Of a DNA stretch of 64,000 nt, positions 7,748-15,141 are shown one piece after another. Origin of the DNA: Duodenibacillus intestinigallinarum (GTDB lineage: Bacteria; Pseudomonadota; Gammaproteobacteria; Burkholderiales; Burkholderiaceae_F); NCBI GenBank assembly GCA_019117105.1, contig DXAH01000050.1, positions 1 through 64,000 on the forward strand, written 5' to 3'. The notes under the pieces are model-generated. The model was not told the origin of the DNA and did no database searches. It worked only from the letters and a program-made list of their open reading frames with translations. Position 1 is the stretch's first letter. Each line of letters opens with the position of its first letter. Position numbers and translations under genes: made by a program.

Positions 7748-8281
7748 ATGTCTCGTATTGGCAAGCATCCCGTTGAGCTCGCCCAGGGCGTGAGCGCCAC
7801 GCTCGCCGACGGCTTCATCACCGTCAAGGGCCCGAAGGGTGAAGTGCGTATGCACGTTCTTCCCAAGATTGCTATCGAACAGGACGGCAACGTTCTTTCG
7901 TTCAAGCAGCTTGAAGAAACCCGTGAATCCAACGCTAACGTCGGCACGATGCGTGCTCTCGTGGCGGACATGAACAAGGGTGTGTCCGTGGGCTTTGAAA
8001 AGAAGCTCACTCTGGTTGGCGTGGGCTACCGTGCTCAGGCTCAGGGCGACAAGCTGAACCTCCAGCTCGGCTTCTCTCACCCGGTCGTGCACCAGATGCC
8101 CGCAGGCGTGACCTGCGAAACGCCCACCCCGACGGAAATCGTCATCAAGGGCGCTGACAAGCAGAAGGTCGGCCAGACCGCCGCAGTCGTGCGCAGCTAC
8201 CGCGCTCCCGAACCCTACAAGGGCAAGGGCATCCGCTATGCTGACGAACACGTCATCATCAAGGAAACCAAGAAGAAGTAA
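7748..8281 (+). CDS. rplF: 50S ribosomal protein L6
   Basis: L6 lies by the sarcin-ricin loop near the factor binding site. The 177-residue protein starts MSRIGKHPVELAQGV and carries the C-terminal signature PEPYKGKGIRYADEHV. Length is normal for the family. It is preceded by a GGGAGG ribosome site. Confidence 0.98.
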   Translation: MSRIGKHPVELAQGVSATLADGFITVKGPKGEVRMHVLPKIAIEQDGNVLSFKQLEETRESNANVGTMRALVADMNKGVSVGFEKKLTLVGVGYRAQAQGDKLNLQLGFSHPVVHQMPAGVTCETPTPTEIVIKGADKQKVGQTAAVVRSYRAPEPYKGKGIRYADEHVIIKETKKK

Positions 8282-8297
8282 AGCGGGGTTCTGAGAA

Positions 8298-8657
8298 ATG
8301 ATTAACAAAAAGGAAAACCGCCTGCGCCGTGCCGGTGCGACCCGCGCCCGCATCAAGCTGCAGAAGGTGAATCGTCTTACGGTGCACCGCACCAACCTGC
8401 ACATCTACGCCAGCATCATTTCCGCTTCCGGCGACCGCGTTCTCGTGAGCGCCTCCACGGCTGAAGCTGAAGTTCGCGCCATGGTCAACGGCAACGGCGG
8501 CAACATCGCCGCTGCCAAGATCGTCGGCACCCGTCTGGCTGAGAAGGCGAAGGCTGCCGGTATCGAAACCTGCGCTTTCGACCGTTCCGGTTATCGTTAC
8601 CACGGCCGCGTTGCCGCGCTGGCCGAGGCCGCGCGCGAAGCCGGCCTCAAGTTCTAA
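8298..8657 (+). CDS. rplR: 50S ribosomal protein L18
   Basis: L18 binds 5S rRNA with L5. The 119-residue protein has a basic N terminus (NKKENRLRRAGATRARIK) and the conserved C-terminal motif FDRSGYRYHGRVAALAEAAR. It sits in the standard order between rplF and rpsE. Confidence 0.98.
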   Translation: MINKKENRLRRAGATRARIKLQKVNRLTVHRTNLHIYASIISASGDRVLVSASTAEAEVRAMVNGNGGNIAAAKIVGTRLAEKAKAAGIETCAFDRSGYRYHGRVAALAEAAREAGLKF

Positions 8658-8672
8658 TAGGAATCGAGGCTT

Positions 8673-9191
8673 ATGGCTAAGGTTGACAAGAAGAACGCCG
8701 TCGAAGAGATCGATGACGGCATTCGCGAAAAGATGATCGCGGTGAACCGCGTCACCAAGGTTGTTAAGGGCGGCCGCATTCTTGCTTTCGCTGCTCTCAC
8801 CGTTGCCGGCGACGGCAAGGGTTCCGTGGGTATGGGCACCGGTAAGAGCCGTGAAGTTCCGGCTTCCGTGAGCAAGGCCATGGAACGCGCCCGCAAGAGC
8901 ATGAAGAAGGTGCCGCTCAACAACGGCACGATCTTCCACGCTGTTGAAGGCCACCACGGCGCTTCCCGCGTCCTGTTGATGCCCGCCGCCGAAGGCACCG
9001 GCGTGATCGCCGGCGGCCCGATGCGTGCCGTGATGGATGCCGTCGGCATCCGCAACGTGCTTGCCAAGGCATACGGCTCGACCAATCCCTACAACATGGT
9101 CCGCGCTACGCTCAATGCGCTTGCGAACCTGCACTCGCCCGAAGATATTGCTGCCAAGCGCGGCAAGACGGTCGAAGAGCTCACGGCGTAA
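8673..9191 (+). CDS. rpsE: 30S ribosomal protein S5
   Basis: S5 works in mRNA entry and decoding fidelity. The 172-residue product contains VNRVTKVVKGGRILAFAALT and the GDGKGSVGMGTGKSREVP block typical of the N-terminal RNA-binding domain. A loop in this domain is the usual spectinomycin-resistance site in relatives. No unusual change is evident. Confidence 0.98.
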   Translation: MAKVDKKNAVEEIDDGIREKMIAVNRVTKVVKGGRILAFAALTVAGDGKGSVGMGTGKSREVPASVSKAMERARKSMKKVPLNNGTIFHAVEGHHGASRVLLMPAAEGTGVIAGGPMRAVMDAVGIRNVLAKAYGSTNPYNMVRATLNALANLHSPEDIAAKRGKTVEELTA

Positions 9192-9214
9192 TGCGTCTCG
9201 GAGGATATTGAGAA

Positions 9215-9400
9215 ATGTCTGAAACGAAGAAGACCGTCAAGGTCACGCTCGTCAAGAGCCCGATCGGCACCGGTGCCAAGCACCGTGCAACGCTTCTGGG
9301 TCTCGGTCTGAAGAAGCTTCATCAGACCCGCGAGCTCGAGGATACGCCCGCCGTGCGCGGTATGATCACCAAGGTCGCATTCCTTGTGCGCGTCGAATGA
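9215..9400 (+). CDS. rpmD: 50S ribosomal protein L30
   Basis: L30 is a small 23S rRNA-binding protein. The 61-residue product has KVTLVKSPIGTGAKHRATLL and GLGLKKLHQTRELEDTPAVR, the family's core. A GGAGGA site lies before the ATG. It is slightly longer than E. coli L30 (59 residues). Confidence 0.97.
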   Translation: MSETKKTVKVTLVKSPIGTGAKHRATLLGLGLKKLHQTRELEDTPAVRGMITKVAFLVRVE

Positions 9401-9417
9401 TCTGAGGTAACAGTCAA

Positions 9418-9855
9418 ATGCGTTTGAATACCATTAAGCCCAATGAGGGCGCCAAGAGCCAGGCACACCGCGTCGGTCGCGGCGTGGGCTCCGGCTGGGG
9501 CAAGACCGCCGGCCGTGGCCACAAGGGTCAGAAGTCCCGTGCCGGCGGCTTCCACAAGGTCGGCTTCGAAGGCGGCCAGATGCCCCTGCATCGCCGTCTG
9601 CCGAAGCGCGGTTTCACTTCGCTCACCCGCCGCTACATCGAAGTGGTGCGTCTGAACGAACTGCAGGCCATGCCGGTTGACGAAATCGACTTGGCTGCTC
9701 TGAAGTCCGCTAACGTTGTTTCGATCCTCGCACAGGGTGCGCGCGTGATCCTCTCGGGTGAAATCACCCGTGCGGTTACCGTTCGCGGCCTGGGCGTGAC
9801 CAAGGGTGCCAAGGCCGCTATCGAAGCTGCCGGCGGCTCCGTGGTTGAAGCCTAA
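9418..9855 (+). CDS. rplO: 50S ribosomal protein L15
   Basis: L15 is a late-assembly large-subunit protein. The 145-residue product has the glycine-rich N-terminal extension GRGVGSGWGKTAGRGHKGQK and the GFEGGQMPLHRRLPKRGF block. It precedes secY by 42 bases, as in most bacteria. Confidence 0.98.
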   Translation: MRLNTIKPNEGAKSQAHRVGRGVGSGWGKTAGRGHKGQKSRAGGFHKVGFEGGQMPLHRRLPKRGFTSLTRRYIEVVRLNELQAMPVDEIDLAALKSANVVSILAQGARVILSGEITRAVTVRGLGVTKGAKAAIEAAGGSVVEA

Positions 9856-9897
9856 TTCGAACCGAAACTAACAACGCTTTAAGGTAAGGACACAGAC

Positions 9898-11223
9898 GTG
9901 GCGAATAGCCCCAGCACAAAACCGACGGGGTGGGCGAAGTACGGCGACCTTAAGGGCCGCCTGATCTTCCTGTTGCTCGCTCTTGTCGTTTACCGTATCG
10001 GCGCTCACGTGCCGGTTCCCGGTATCGATCCCGACATGCTGCGCCAGCTCTTCAATGAGCAGCAAGGCGGCATCCTCGGGCTGTTCAACATGTTCTCCGG
10101 TGGCGCTTTATCGCGCTTCTCGGTGTTCGCGCTCGGCATCATGCCCTACATTTCTGCATCGATTATCATGCAGATGCTGTCGTACGTGCTGCCGAGCCTT
10201 GAAGCTTTGCGTAAAGAAGGCGAGCAGGGCCGCCGCAAGATCACCCAGTACACGCGCTACGGCACGTTGGCGCTGGGCTTCTTCCAGGCGGTCGGCATCG
10301 CAGTCGCTCTGGAAACGCAGGCCGGGCTTGTCATCAATCCCGGCATGATGTTCCGCTTTACCTGCGCCGTGAGCTTGGTGACGGGTACGATGTTCCTGAT
10401 GTGGCTCGGTGAACAGATCACCGAACGCGGTCTGGGCAACGGTATCTCGATCATCATCTTCGCCGGTATCGTGGCAGGTCTGCCGAGCGCCGCAAGCGGT
10501 TTGTTCCAGCTTGTGAGCACCGGCGCCATCTCCCCGCTCGCTGCGATCTTCGTGATCGCCGTCGTTGTGGTCGTGACGGCCTTCGTGGTCTTCATCGAAC
10601 GCGGCCAGCGCCGCATCACGGTGAACTACGCTCGCCGCCAGATCGGCAACCGAATCTACGGCGGCCAGGCTTCCTACCTGCCGCTCAAGATGAACATGTC
10701 GGGTGTTATTCCCCCGATCTTTGCTTCGTCTCTGATTCTGTTCCCGGCTACGCTCGCGGGTTGGTTCACGACGGGCGACTCCACTCGTTGGATTCGCGAT
10801 CTGGCAGCGGCTCTGAGCCCCGGCCAGCCGCTCTACACTCTTCTTTATGCTGCTTTGATCATCTTCTTTGCTTTCTTCTACACGGCATTGGTTTTCAATC
10901 CGAAGGAAACTGCAGAGAATCTGAAAAAGAGTGGTGCGTTTGTTCCGGGCATCCGTCCGGGCGAACAGACTTCCCGCTACATCGACAAGGTGCTCGTGCG
11001 CCTGACGTTGGGCGGTGCAGCCTACCTGACATTTGTTTGCTTGGTTCCGGAATTCCTGAACCTTCGCTTTAACGTCCCGTTCTACTTCGGCGGTACCTCG
11101 CTGTTGATCGTGGTCGTTGTGACGATGGACTTCATGAACCAGGTCCAGGCCTACATGATGTCTCACCAGTATGAGAACTTGCTCAAGAAGACCAACTTCA
11201 AGGGCTTCGGCTCCGGTCTCTGA
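9898..11223 (+). CDS. secY: Protein translocase subunit SecY
   Basis: SecY is the channel of the SecYEG translocon in the inner membrane. The 441-residue protein has about ten hydrophobic segments, the early motif RIGAHVPVPGIDP and the LGIMPYISASIIMQ stretch. The start is GTG (9898), preceded by an AAGGTAAGGA site. It ends the spc block. infA, which often follows in betaproteobacteria, is not present, and a 301-base spacer leads to rpmJ. Confidence 0.98.
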   Translation: MANSPSTKPTGWAKYGDLKGRLIFLLLALVVYRIGAHVPVPGIDPDMLRQLFNEQQGGILGLFNMFSGGALSRFSVFALGIMPYISASIIMQMLSYVLPSLEALRKEGEQGRRKITQYTRYGTLALGFFQAVGIAVALETQAGLVINPGMMFRFTCAVSLVTGTMFLMWLGEQITERGLGNGISIIIFAGIVAGLPSAASGLFQLVSTGAISPLAAIFVIAVVVVVTAFVVFIERGQRRITVNYARRQIGNRIYGGQASYLPLKMNMSGVIPPIFASSLILFPATLAGWFTTGDSTRWIRDLAAALSPGQPLYTLLYAALIIFFAFFYTALVFNPKETAENLKKSGAFVPGIRPGEQTSRYIDKVLVRLTLGGAAYLTFVCLVPEFLNLRFNVPFYFGGTSLLIVVVVTMDFMNQVQAYMMSHQYENLLKKTNFKGFGSGL

Positions 11224-11524
11224 TCGGATGCCTTTTAAAACCAAGGTGCCGCCCGCGCCTCTGACCGGAGGGCTTCAAGCGGGAAACCTGAAAAAAAAAT
11301 TAAGTCGCAAAATTTAAATGCCGTCTGCAGCAGATGTTGTAGAAGGCGCGACCGAGAGTCCCAAACTTCGGGGGTGCAGACCAGTCACTACACTGAGTCC
11401 TGCGGCAAGCCCCCGAGTTTGTGACTTGTTTTTTTGGGAAAAACAAGTAAAATCATGCGTCTTTCCCCTGTGTTGGCACCAACTAAGTATGCCCGCCGAT
11501 TCCCGGACGGGCTGGAGATTAAGA
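11224..11524 (+). promoter_or_regulatory. secY-rpmJ spacer with a long hairpin and alpha operon promoter
   Basis: This 301-base stretch has no supported gene. Bases 11358-11425 can fold as one long imperfect hairpin. Its main stem pairs 11362-11374 with 11410-11421 (12 bp, one bulged T). The outer ends add GTC/GAC, and the inner part adds GCAG/CTGC and CAGT/ACTG. A perfect ACTTGTTTTT/AAAAACAAGT repeat follows (11424-11433 with 11439-11448). Together with the T-run at 11429-11435 the long hairpin could terminate spc transcripts. Confidence 0.6.
11426..11453 (+). promoter_or_regulatory. Candidate alpha operon promoter (TTGTTT-16-TAAAAT)
   Basis: TTGTTT (11426-11431) and TAAAAT (11448-11453) are spaced by 16 bases. 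Transcription would start near 11460 and give a leader of about 65 bases to rpmJ. The promoter lies across the ACTTGTTTTT inverted repeat, so the match could partly be chance from A/T runs. Confidence 0.5.
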
Positions 11525-11638
11525 ATGAAGGTTAACGCTTCAGTCAAGAAAATGTGCCGCAAGTGCAAGATCATCAAGCGCAAGGGTATTGTGCGAGTGA
11601 TCTGCGAAGACCCGCGTCACAAGCAGCGTCAAGGCTAA
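11525..11638 (+). CDS. rpmJ: 50S ribosomal protein L36
   Basis: L36 is the smallest large-subunit protein and binds a zinc ion. The 37-residue product starts MKVNASVKKMCRKCKI and has the ligand set C11, C14, C27 and H32. An open frame extends further upstream, but only the last 37 codons are L36, and GGAG precedes this ATG at 11513-11516. It opens the alpha block directly before rpsM. Confidence 0.97.
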   Translation: MKVNASVKKMCRKCKIIKRKGIVRVICEDPRHKQRQG

Positions 11639-11653
11639 TTGAGGTAAACACAA

Positions 11654-12019
11654 ATGGCTCGTATTGCCGGTATTAACATTCCGCCGCAGCAGCACGCCGT
11701 GATCGGTCTGACTGCCATCTATGGCATCGGTCGTTCGCGCTCGATGCAGATTCTGGATGCCTGCGGCATCGAACATTCCAAGAAGGTCAAGGATCTGACC
11801 GATGCGGAACTTGAACGCATCCGCGACGCCGTCAGCAAGTACACCGTCGAAGGTGACCTGCGCCGCGAAGTTCAGCTCTCGATCAAGCGTCTGATTGACT
11901 TGGGCACGTACCGTGGCTTCCGCCACCGTCGCGGCCTGCCTGTGCGCGGTCAGCGCACCCGCACCAACGCTCGCACCCGCAAGGGCCCGCGTAAGGCCGG
12001 CGTTGCTCTCAAGAAGTAA
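11654..12019 (+). CDS. rpsM: 30S ribosomal protein S13
   Basis: S13 forms intersubunit bridges from the 30S head. The 121-residue protein starts MARIAGINIPPQQHAVIGLT and has the C-terminal motif GLPVRGQRTRTNARTRKGPR. In E. coli S4 represses translation at the start of this gene. Here the larger structured spacers are before rpmJ and before rpsD. Confidence 0.98.
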   Translation: MARIAGINIPPQQHAVIGLTAIYGIGRSRSMQILDACGIEHSKKVKDLTDAELERIRDAVSKYTVEGDLRREVQLSIKRLIDLGTYRGFRHRRGLPVRGQRTRTNARTRKGPRKAGVALKK

Positions 12020-12037
12020 TCAGGAGTAAGAATAGTT

Positions 12038-12436
12038 ATGGCACCCAAATCTCAGCAGGCCGCCCGCGGCCGCAAGAAGGTGAAGAAGGTTGTGACCGAA
12101 GGCATCGCCCACGTGCATGCTTCCTTCAACAACACGATCATCACCATTACCGACCGTCAGGGTAATGCCGTTGCCGCCAGCTCCGCCGGCGCTCAGGGCT
12201 TCAAGGGCTCCCGCAAGAGCACTCCCTTTGCCGCTCAGGTTGCTGCCGAACACGCTGGCAAGATTGCCCAGGAATTCGGTCTGAAGAACGTTGAAGTGCG
12301 CATCATGGGCCCCGGCCCCGGTCGCGAATCCTCCGTTCGTGCTCTCAATGCCCTCGGCATTCGTGTCACGAGCATCCAGGACGTCACTCCGGTTCCGCAC
12401 AACGGTGTTCGCCCGTCCAAGCGCCGTCGCGTTTAA
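12038..12436 (+). CDS. rpsK: 30S ribosomal protein S11
   Basis: S11 lies on the 30S platform near the E site. The 132-residue protein has VTEGIAHVHASFNNTIITIT and the C-terminal signature ending in NGVRPSKRRRV. It is 102 bases before rpsD. That spacer can form a branched fold. Confidence 0.98.
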   Translation: MAPKSQQAARGRKKVKKVVTEGIAHVHASFNNTIITITDRQGNAVAASSAGAQGFKGSRKSTPFAAQVAAEHAGKIAQEFGLKNVEVRIMGPGPGRESSVRALNALGIRVTSIQDVTPVPHNGVRPSKRRRV

Positions 12437-12458
12437 TTCAACAAAATTTTTTAATTCG

Positions 12459-12520
12459 TATCCTGCGTTTGCGTGATCTATCGTTAAACGCAAACTGAAT
12501 GCGGTCTACGCCGCAGGATA
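12459..12520 (+). promoter_or_regulatory. Branched stem structure before rpsD
   Basis: TATCCTGCG (12459-12467) pairs perfectly with CGCAGGATA (12512-12520). Inside, TTTGCGT (12468-12474) pairs with ACGCAAA (12488-12494), and a small GCG-GTCTA-CGC hairpin follows at 12501-12511. The result is a closed junction ending 18 bases before the rpsD start codon. Because S4 autoregulates its operon in other bacteria, this is a good candidate S4 target. No T-run follows, which argues against a terminator. Confidence 0.5.
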
Positions 12521-12538
12521 GAAGAGGTAACAAATAAA

Positions 12539-13165
12539 ATGGCACGATATCTCGGTCCCAAGTTGAAGCTCTCGCGCCGCGAGGGTTCCGACCTCAATCT
12601 GAAGAGCGCCCGCCGTTCCTTTGACTCCAAGGTCAAGAGCGCAGAGGTGAAGCCCGGCCAGCACGGCAAGACCTCCGGCCAGCGCCTTTCGGACTACGGT
12701 ACGCAGCTGCGTGAAAAGCAGAAGATGAAGCGTACCTACGGCGTTCTCGAACGCCAGTTCCGCCGCTACTACGCAGAAGCAAGCCGCCGCACCGGCAACA
12801 CCGGCGAAATCCTGTTTGCTCTGCTGGAAAGCCGCCTCGACAACGTTGTTTACCGCATGGGCTTCGGCTCTACGCGTGCTGAAGCTCGTCAGCTCGTGAG
12901 CCACTGCGCCATTCTCGTTAACGGCAAGAAGTGCAATATCCCGTCCTACTCCGTGAAGGCCGGTGATGTGATCTCCGTTCGCGAGTCCGCCAAGAAGCAG
13001 GTTCGTATTATCGAAGCTCTCGAACTCGCCGGCCAGAACGGTTTCCCGGGCTGGGTGAGCGTTGATGCCAAGAAGATGGAAGGTACGTTCAAGAACGCAC
13101 CGGCCCGCGACGAAATCGCTCCGGACATCAACGAAGCTCTCGTTATCGAACACTACTCGCGTTAA
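12539..13165 (+). CDS. rpsD: 30S ribosomal protein S4
   Basis: S4 nucleates 30S assembly, takes part in antitermination and represses the alpha operon in E. coli. The 208-residue protein starts MARYLGPKLKLSRREG and has the S4 RNA-binding domain with ESRLDNVVYRMGFGSTRAEA. It lacks the N-terminal zinc cysteines of some S4 forms. An AGAGGTAAC site precedes the ATG. Confidence 0.98.
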   Translation: MARYLGPKLKLSRREGSDLNLKSARRSFDSKVKSAEVKPGQHGKTSGQRLSDYGTQLREKQKMKRTYGVLERQFRRYYAEASRRTGNTGEILFALLESRLDNVVYRMGFGSTRAEARQLVSHCAILVNGKKCNIPSYSVKAGDVISVRESAKKQVRIIEALELAGQNGFPGWVSVDAKKMEGTFKNAPARDEIAPDINEALVIEHYSR

Positions 13166-13488
13166 TCCGGTTGCTGAATTCGGTTTGGCCCCGCTCTGTA
13201 GTGAGGGTCGAGGTCAAACCGGGTACACAGGGAAAAGAAGCGCTCGGGCACGGTTTTCGTGCTTCGGGCGCCAATGCTTTTCAAGGGGTTTGATAAAATC
13301 AAAACTCACGAACCTCTTGAAAAGCATTGCTGAAGTCTCGGCAGTGCTCCTTTTGTGCGTCCCTGTTGTTTCGGGCGGCCCCTGAAACAACGATGTGCTT
13401 TCTCGCGCGTTCACGGGACTTTCTTGAAAGTAACCGTCAGCCTTATCGGTGTAACGAGCCGAGGGTATTGAATAGGAATCTTTACACA
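13166..13488 (+). promoter_or_regulatory. rpsD-rpoA spacer with a series of hairpins
   Basis: No gene is supported in these 323 bases. In order they hold a 10-bp stem with one G-T pair (13181-13190 with 13212-13221) and a GCGC plus GCACG/CGTGC stem (13240-13271). Next come an 18-bp stem with one G-T pair (13273-13290 with 13311-13328) and an 8-bp GTTGTTTC/GAAACAAC stem (13365-13372 with 13384-13391). A small ACTTT/AAAGT hairpin lies near 13428-13441. None has a downstream T-run. Confidence 0.6.
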
Positions 13489-14478
13489 ATGGCCAATACT
13501 GCGCTCCTGAAGCCGACCACGGTCGAAGCCGTCGTCGACGAACAGAACCCCAACCTTGCCGTCATCACGCTCGAGCCGTTTGAACGCGGCTACGGCCACA
13601 CGCTCGGCAACGCCCTTCGCCGCATCCTTCTGTCCTCCATGGTCGGCTACGCTCCGACCGAAGCTCAGATCGTGGGCGTCGTGCACGAATACTCCCAGAT
13701 TGACGGCGTCATCGAAGACGTTGTGGACATTCTCCTGAACCTCAAGGGAGTCGTCTTCAAGCTCGAAGGCGGCCGTGAAGATGTCATGCTGCGCCTGCAG
13801 AAGTCCGGCATGGGTCCCGTTACTGCCGGCGACTTCGATCTGCCGCACGACGTGACCGTTCTCAACCCCGACCACGTGATTGCCAACCTCTCCGGCGGCA
13901 AGCTCGACTTGCAGGTTCGCGTTGAAACCGGCCGCGGCTACCAGCCGGGTGACGTTCGCGCCTTCCGCGACGACTACTCCAAGCAGACCATCGGTCGCAT
14001 CATCATGGACGCCAGCTTCTCGCCGGTCCGCCGTGTGGCTTACTCCGTGTCTGCCGCTCGCGTGGCTCAGCGCACCGACCTCGACAAGCTCGAGATGACC
14101 ATCGAAACCAACGGCGTGATCAGCCCGGAAGACGCACTGCGCAACGCTGTGCACATTCTGCAGGATCAGCTTTCCGTGTTCGGTGCCATCAAGACCAACA
14201 TCGAAGTTGATCAGCAGCCGCAGGAAGAAACCCAGCCGCCGCTCGATCCGATTCTGATGCGTCCGGTTGACGACCTCGAACTCACGGTTCGCAGCGCCAA
14301 CTGCCTGAAGGCCGAAAACGTGTACTACATCGGCGATCTGATTCAGCGCACCGAAAACGAACTGCTCAAGACCCCGAATCTGGGCCGCAAGTCCTTGAAC
14401 GAAATCAAGGAAGTTCTTGCTTCCCACGGTCTGACGCTCGGTATGCGTCTGGAAAACTGGCCGCCTGCCAACCTCTAA
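13489..14478 (+). CDS. rpoA: DNA-directed RNA polymerase subunit alpha
   Basis: The alpha subunit dimer is the assembly platform of RNA polymerase, and its C-terminal domain binds UP elements and activators. The 329-residue protein has the N-terminal block LEPFERGYGHTLGNALRRIL. The C-terminal domain has LTVRSANCLKAENVYYIGDL and TPNLGRKSLNEIKEVL. The frame is open further upstream, but the ATG at 13489 gives the normal length and follows AGGAATC. Its 323-base structured leader is unusual. Confidence 0.98.
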   Translation: MANTALLKPTTVEAVVDEQNPNLAVITLEPFERGYGHTLGNALRRILLSSMVGYAPTEAQIVGVVHEYSQIDGVIEDVVDILLNLKGVVFKLEGGREDVMLRLQKSGMGPVTAGDFDLPHDVTVLNPDHVIANLSGGKLDLQVRVETGRGYQPGDVRAFRDDYSKQTIGRIIMDASFSPVRRVAYSVSAARVAQRTDLDKLEMTIETNGVISPEDALRNAVHILQDQLSVFGAIKTNIEVDQQPQEETQPPLDPILMRPVDDLELTVRSANCLKAENVYYIGDLIQRTENELLKTPNLGRKSLNEIKEVLASHGLTLGMRLENWPPANL

Positions 14479-14489
14479 TTTTTTCATTG

Positions 14490-14544
14490 CCCGCATTGCG
14501 CAGGAAGGAAAATTTCCTGTAAAATGCGGGCCTTACGTTTTTTT
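14490..14544 (+). promoter_or_regulatory. rpoA-rplQ hairpin, T-run and candidate promoter
   Basis: CCCGCATT (14490-14497) pairs with AATGCGGG (14523-14530), and inside it CAGGAA (14501-14506) pairs with TTCCTG (14514-14519). Seven T residues follow at 14538-14544, so this can act as a terminator or attenuator. The same bases also hold TTGCGC-18-TAAAAT (14496-14501, 14520-14525), a plausible separate promoter for rplQ. Confidence 0.5.
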
Positions 14545-14645
14545 CAACTCAAACCCGCCCGCCTTTGCCACGGCAAGGGATCGAAGAGCCGGGGGAGCGA
14601 TTCCGGATTCCGGGTTCGCTCAATAGACTCAATAAGGAATTCAAA

Positions 14646-15044
14646 ATGCGCCATCGTTCTGGTCTGCGTAAACTCAATCGCACGAGCGCCCACCGCCTCG
14701 CCATGCTCCGTAACATGATGAATTCGCTGCTCGAGCACGAAGCCATCAAGACCACCGTGCCGAAGGCTAAGGAACTGCGCCGCGTCGTCGAACCGATGAT
14801 CACGCTTGCCAAGGTTGACACCGTTGCCAACCGTCGTCTGGCATTCAACCGCCTGCGTAACCGCGCCATCGTGACCAAGCTCTTTGAAGTGCTCGGCCCG
14901 CGCTTTGCCAACCGCAACGGCGGCTACACCCGCATTCTCAAGATGGGTTTCCGCGTTGGTGACAATGCTCCCATGGCTTACATGGAACTCACCGAACGTG
15001 CTGAAGCCGTCGAAGAAGTTAAGGAAGAAAAGGCCGCTGAATAA
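14646..15044 (+). CDS. rplQ: 50S ribosomal protein L17
   Basis: L17 binds near the tunnel exit of the large subunit. The 132-residue protein starts MRHRSGLRKLNRTSAHRLAM and has the MITLAKVDTVANRRLAFNRL block. It ends in an acidic tail (EEVKEEKAAE). The start follows AATAAGGAATTC. It is the last gene of the ribosomal cluster and is followed by a strong terminator. Confidence 0.98.
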   Translation: MRHRSGLRKLNRTSAHRLAMLRNMMNSLLEHEAIKTTVPKAKELRRVVEPMITLAKVDTVANRRLAFNRLRNRAIVTKLFEVLGPRFANRNGGYTRILKMGFRVGDNAPMAYMELTERAEAVEEVKEEKAAE

Positions 15045-15096
15045 TCGGCTTCTTGCTTGAACTTTCCCCCGGTGCCTTTGGCGCTGGGCAAAAAAG

Positions 15097-15131
15097 AACC
15101 GCTGTCGGAATTGCTCCTTCAGCGGTTTTTT
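15097..15131. terminator. Bidirectional terminator between rplQ and galE
   Basis: AACCGCTG (15097-15104) pairs with CAGCGGTT (15120-15127). Six T residues follow on the plus strand (15126-15131), and an A-run precedes the stem, which acts as a T-run on the minus strand. It sits between the convergent rplQ and galE. Confidence 0.85.
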
Positions 15132-15141
15132 CGTGGTCGGC

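Noticed and set aside
11318..11524. N-terminal extension of rpmJ
   Set aside because: The upstream part of the frame lies in the structured spacer. L36 is only about 37 residues, and its own ATG has a ribosome site.
11224..11524. Possible infA gene between secY and rpmJ
   Set aside because: No frame in the spacer encodes an S1/OB-fold of IF-1 length or its conserved start.
13289..13303. FNR-type box TTGAT-ATCAA in the rpsD-rpoA spacer
   Set aside because: The half-sites are spaced by three bases, not four, and they lie in the loop of an 18-bp stem, so an RNA structure explains them better.
13411..14496. Minus-strand open frame opposite rpoA
   Set aside because: It is a shadow frame of a conserved gene, and similar frames appear opposite almost every ribosomal gene here.
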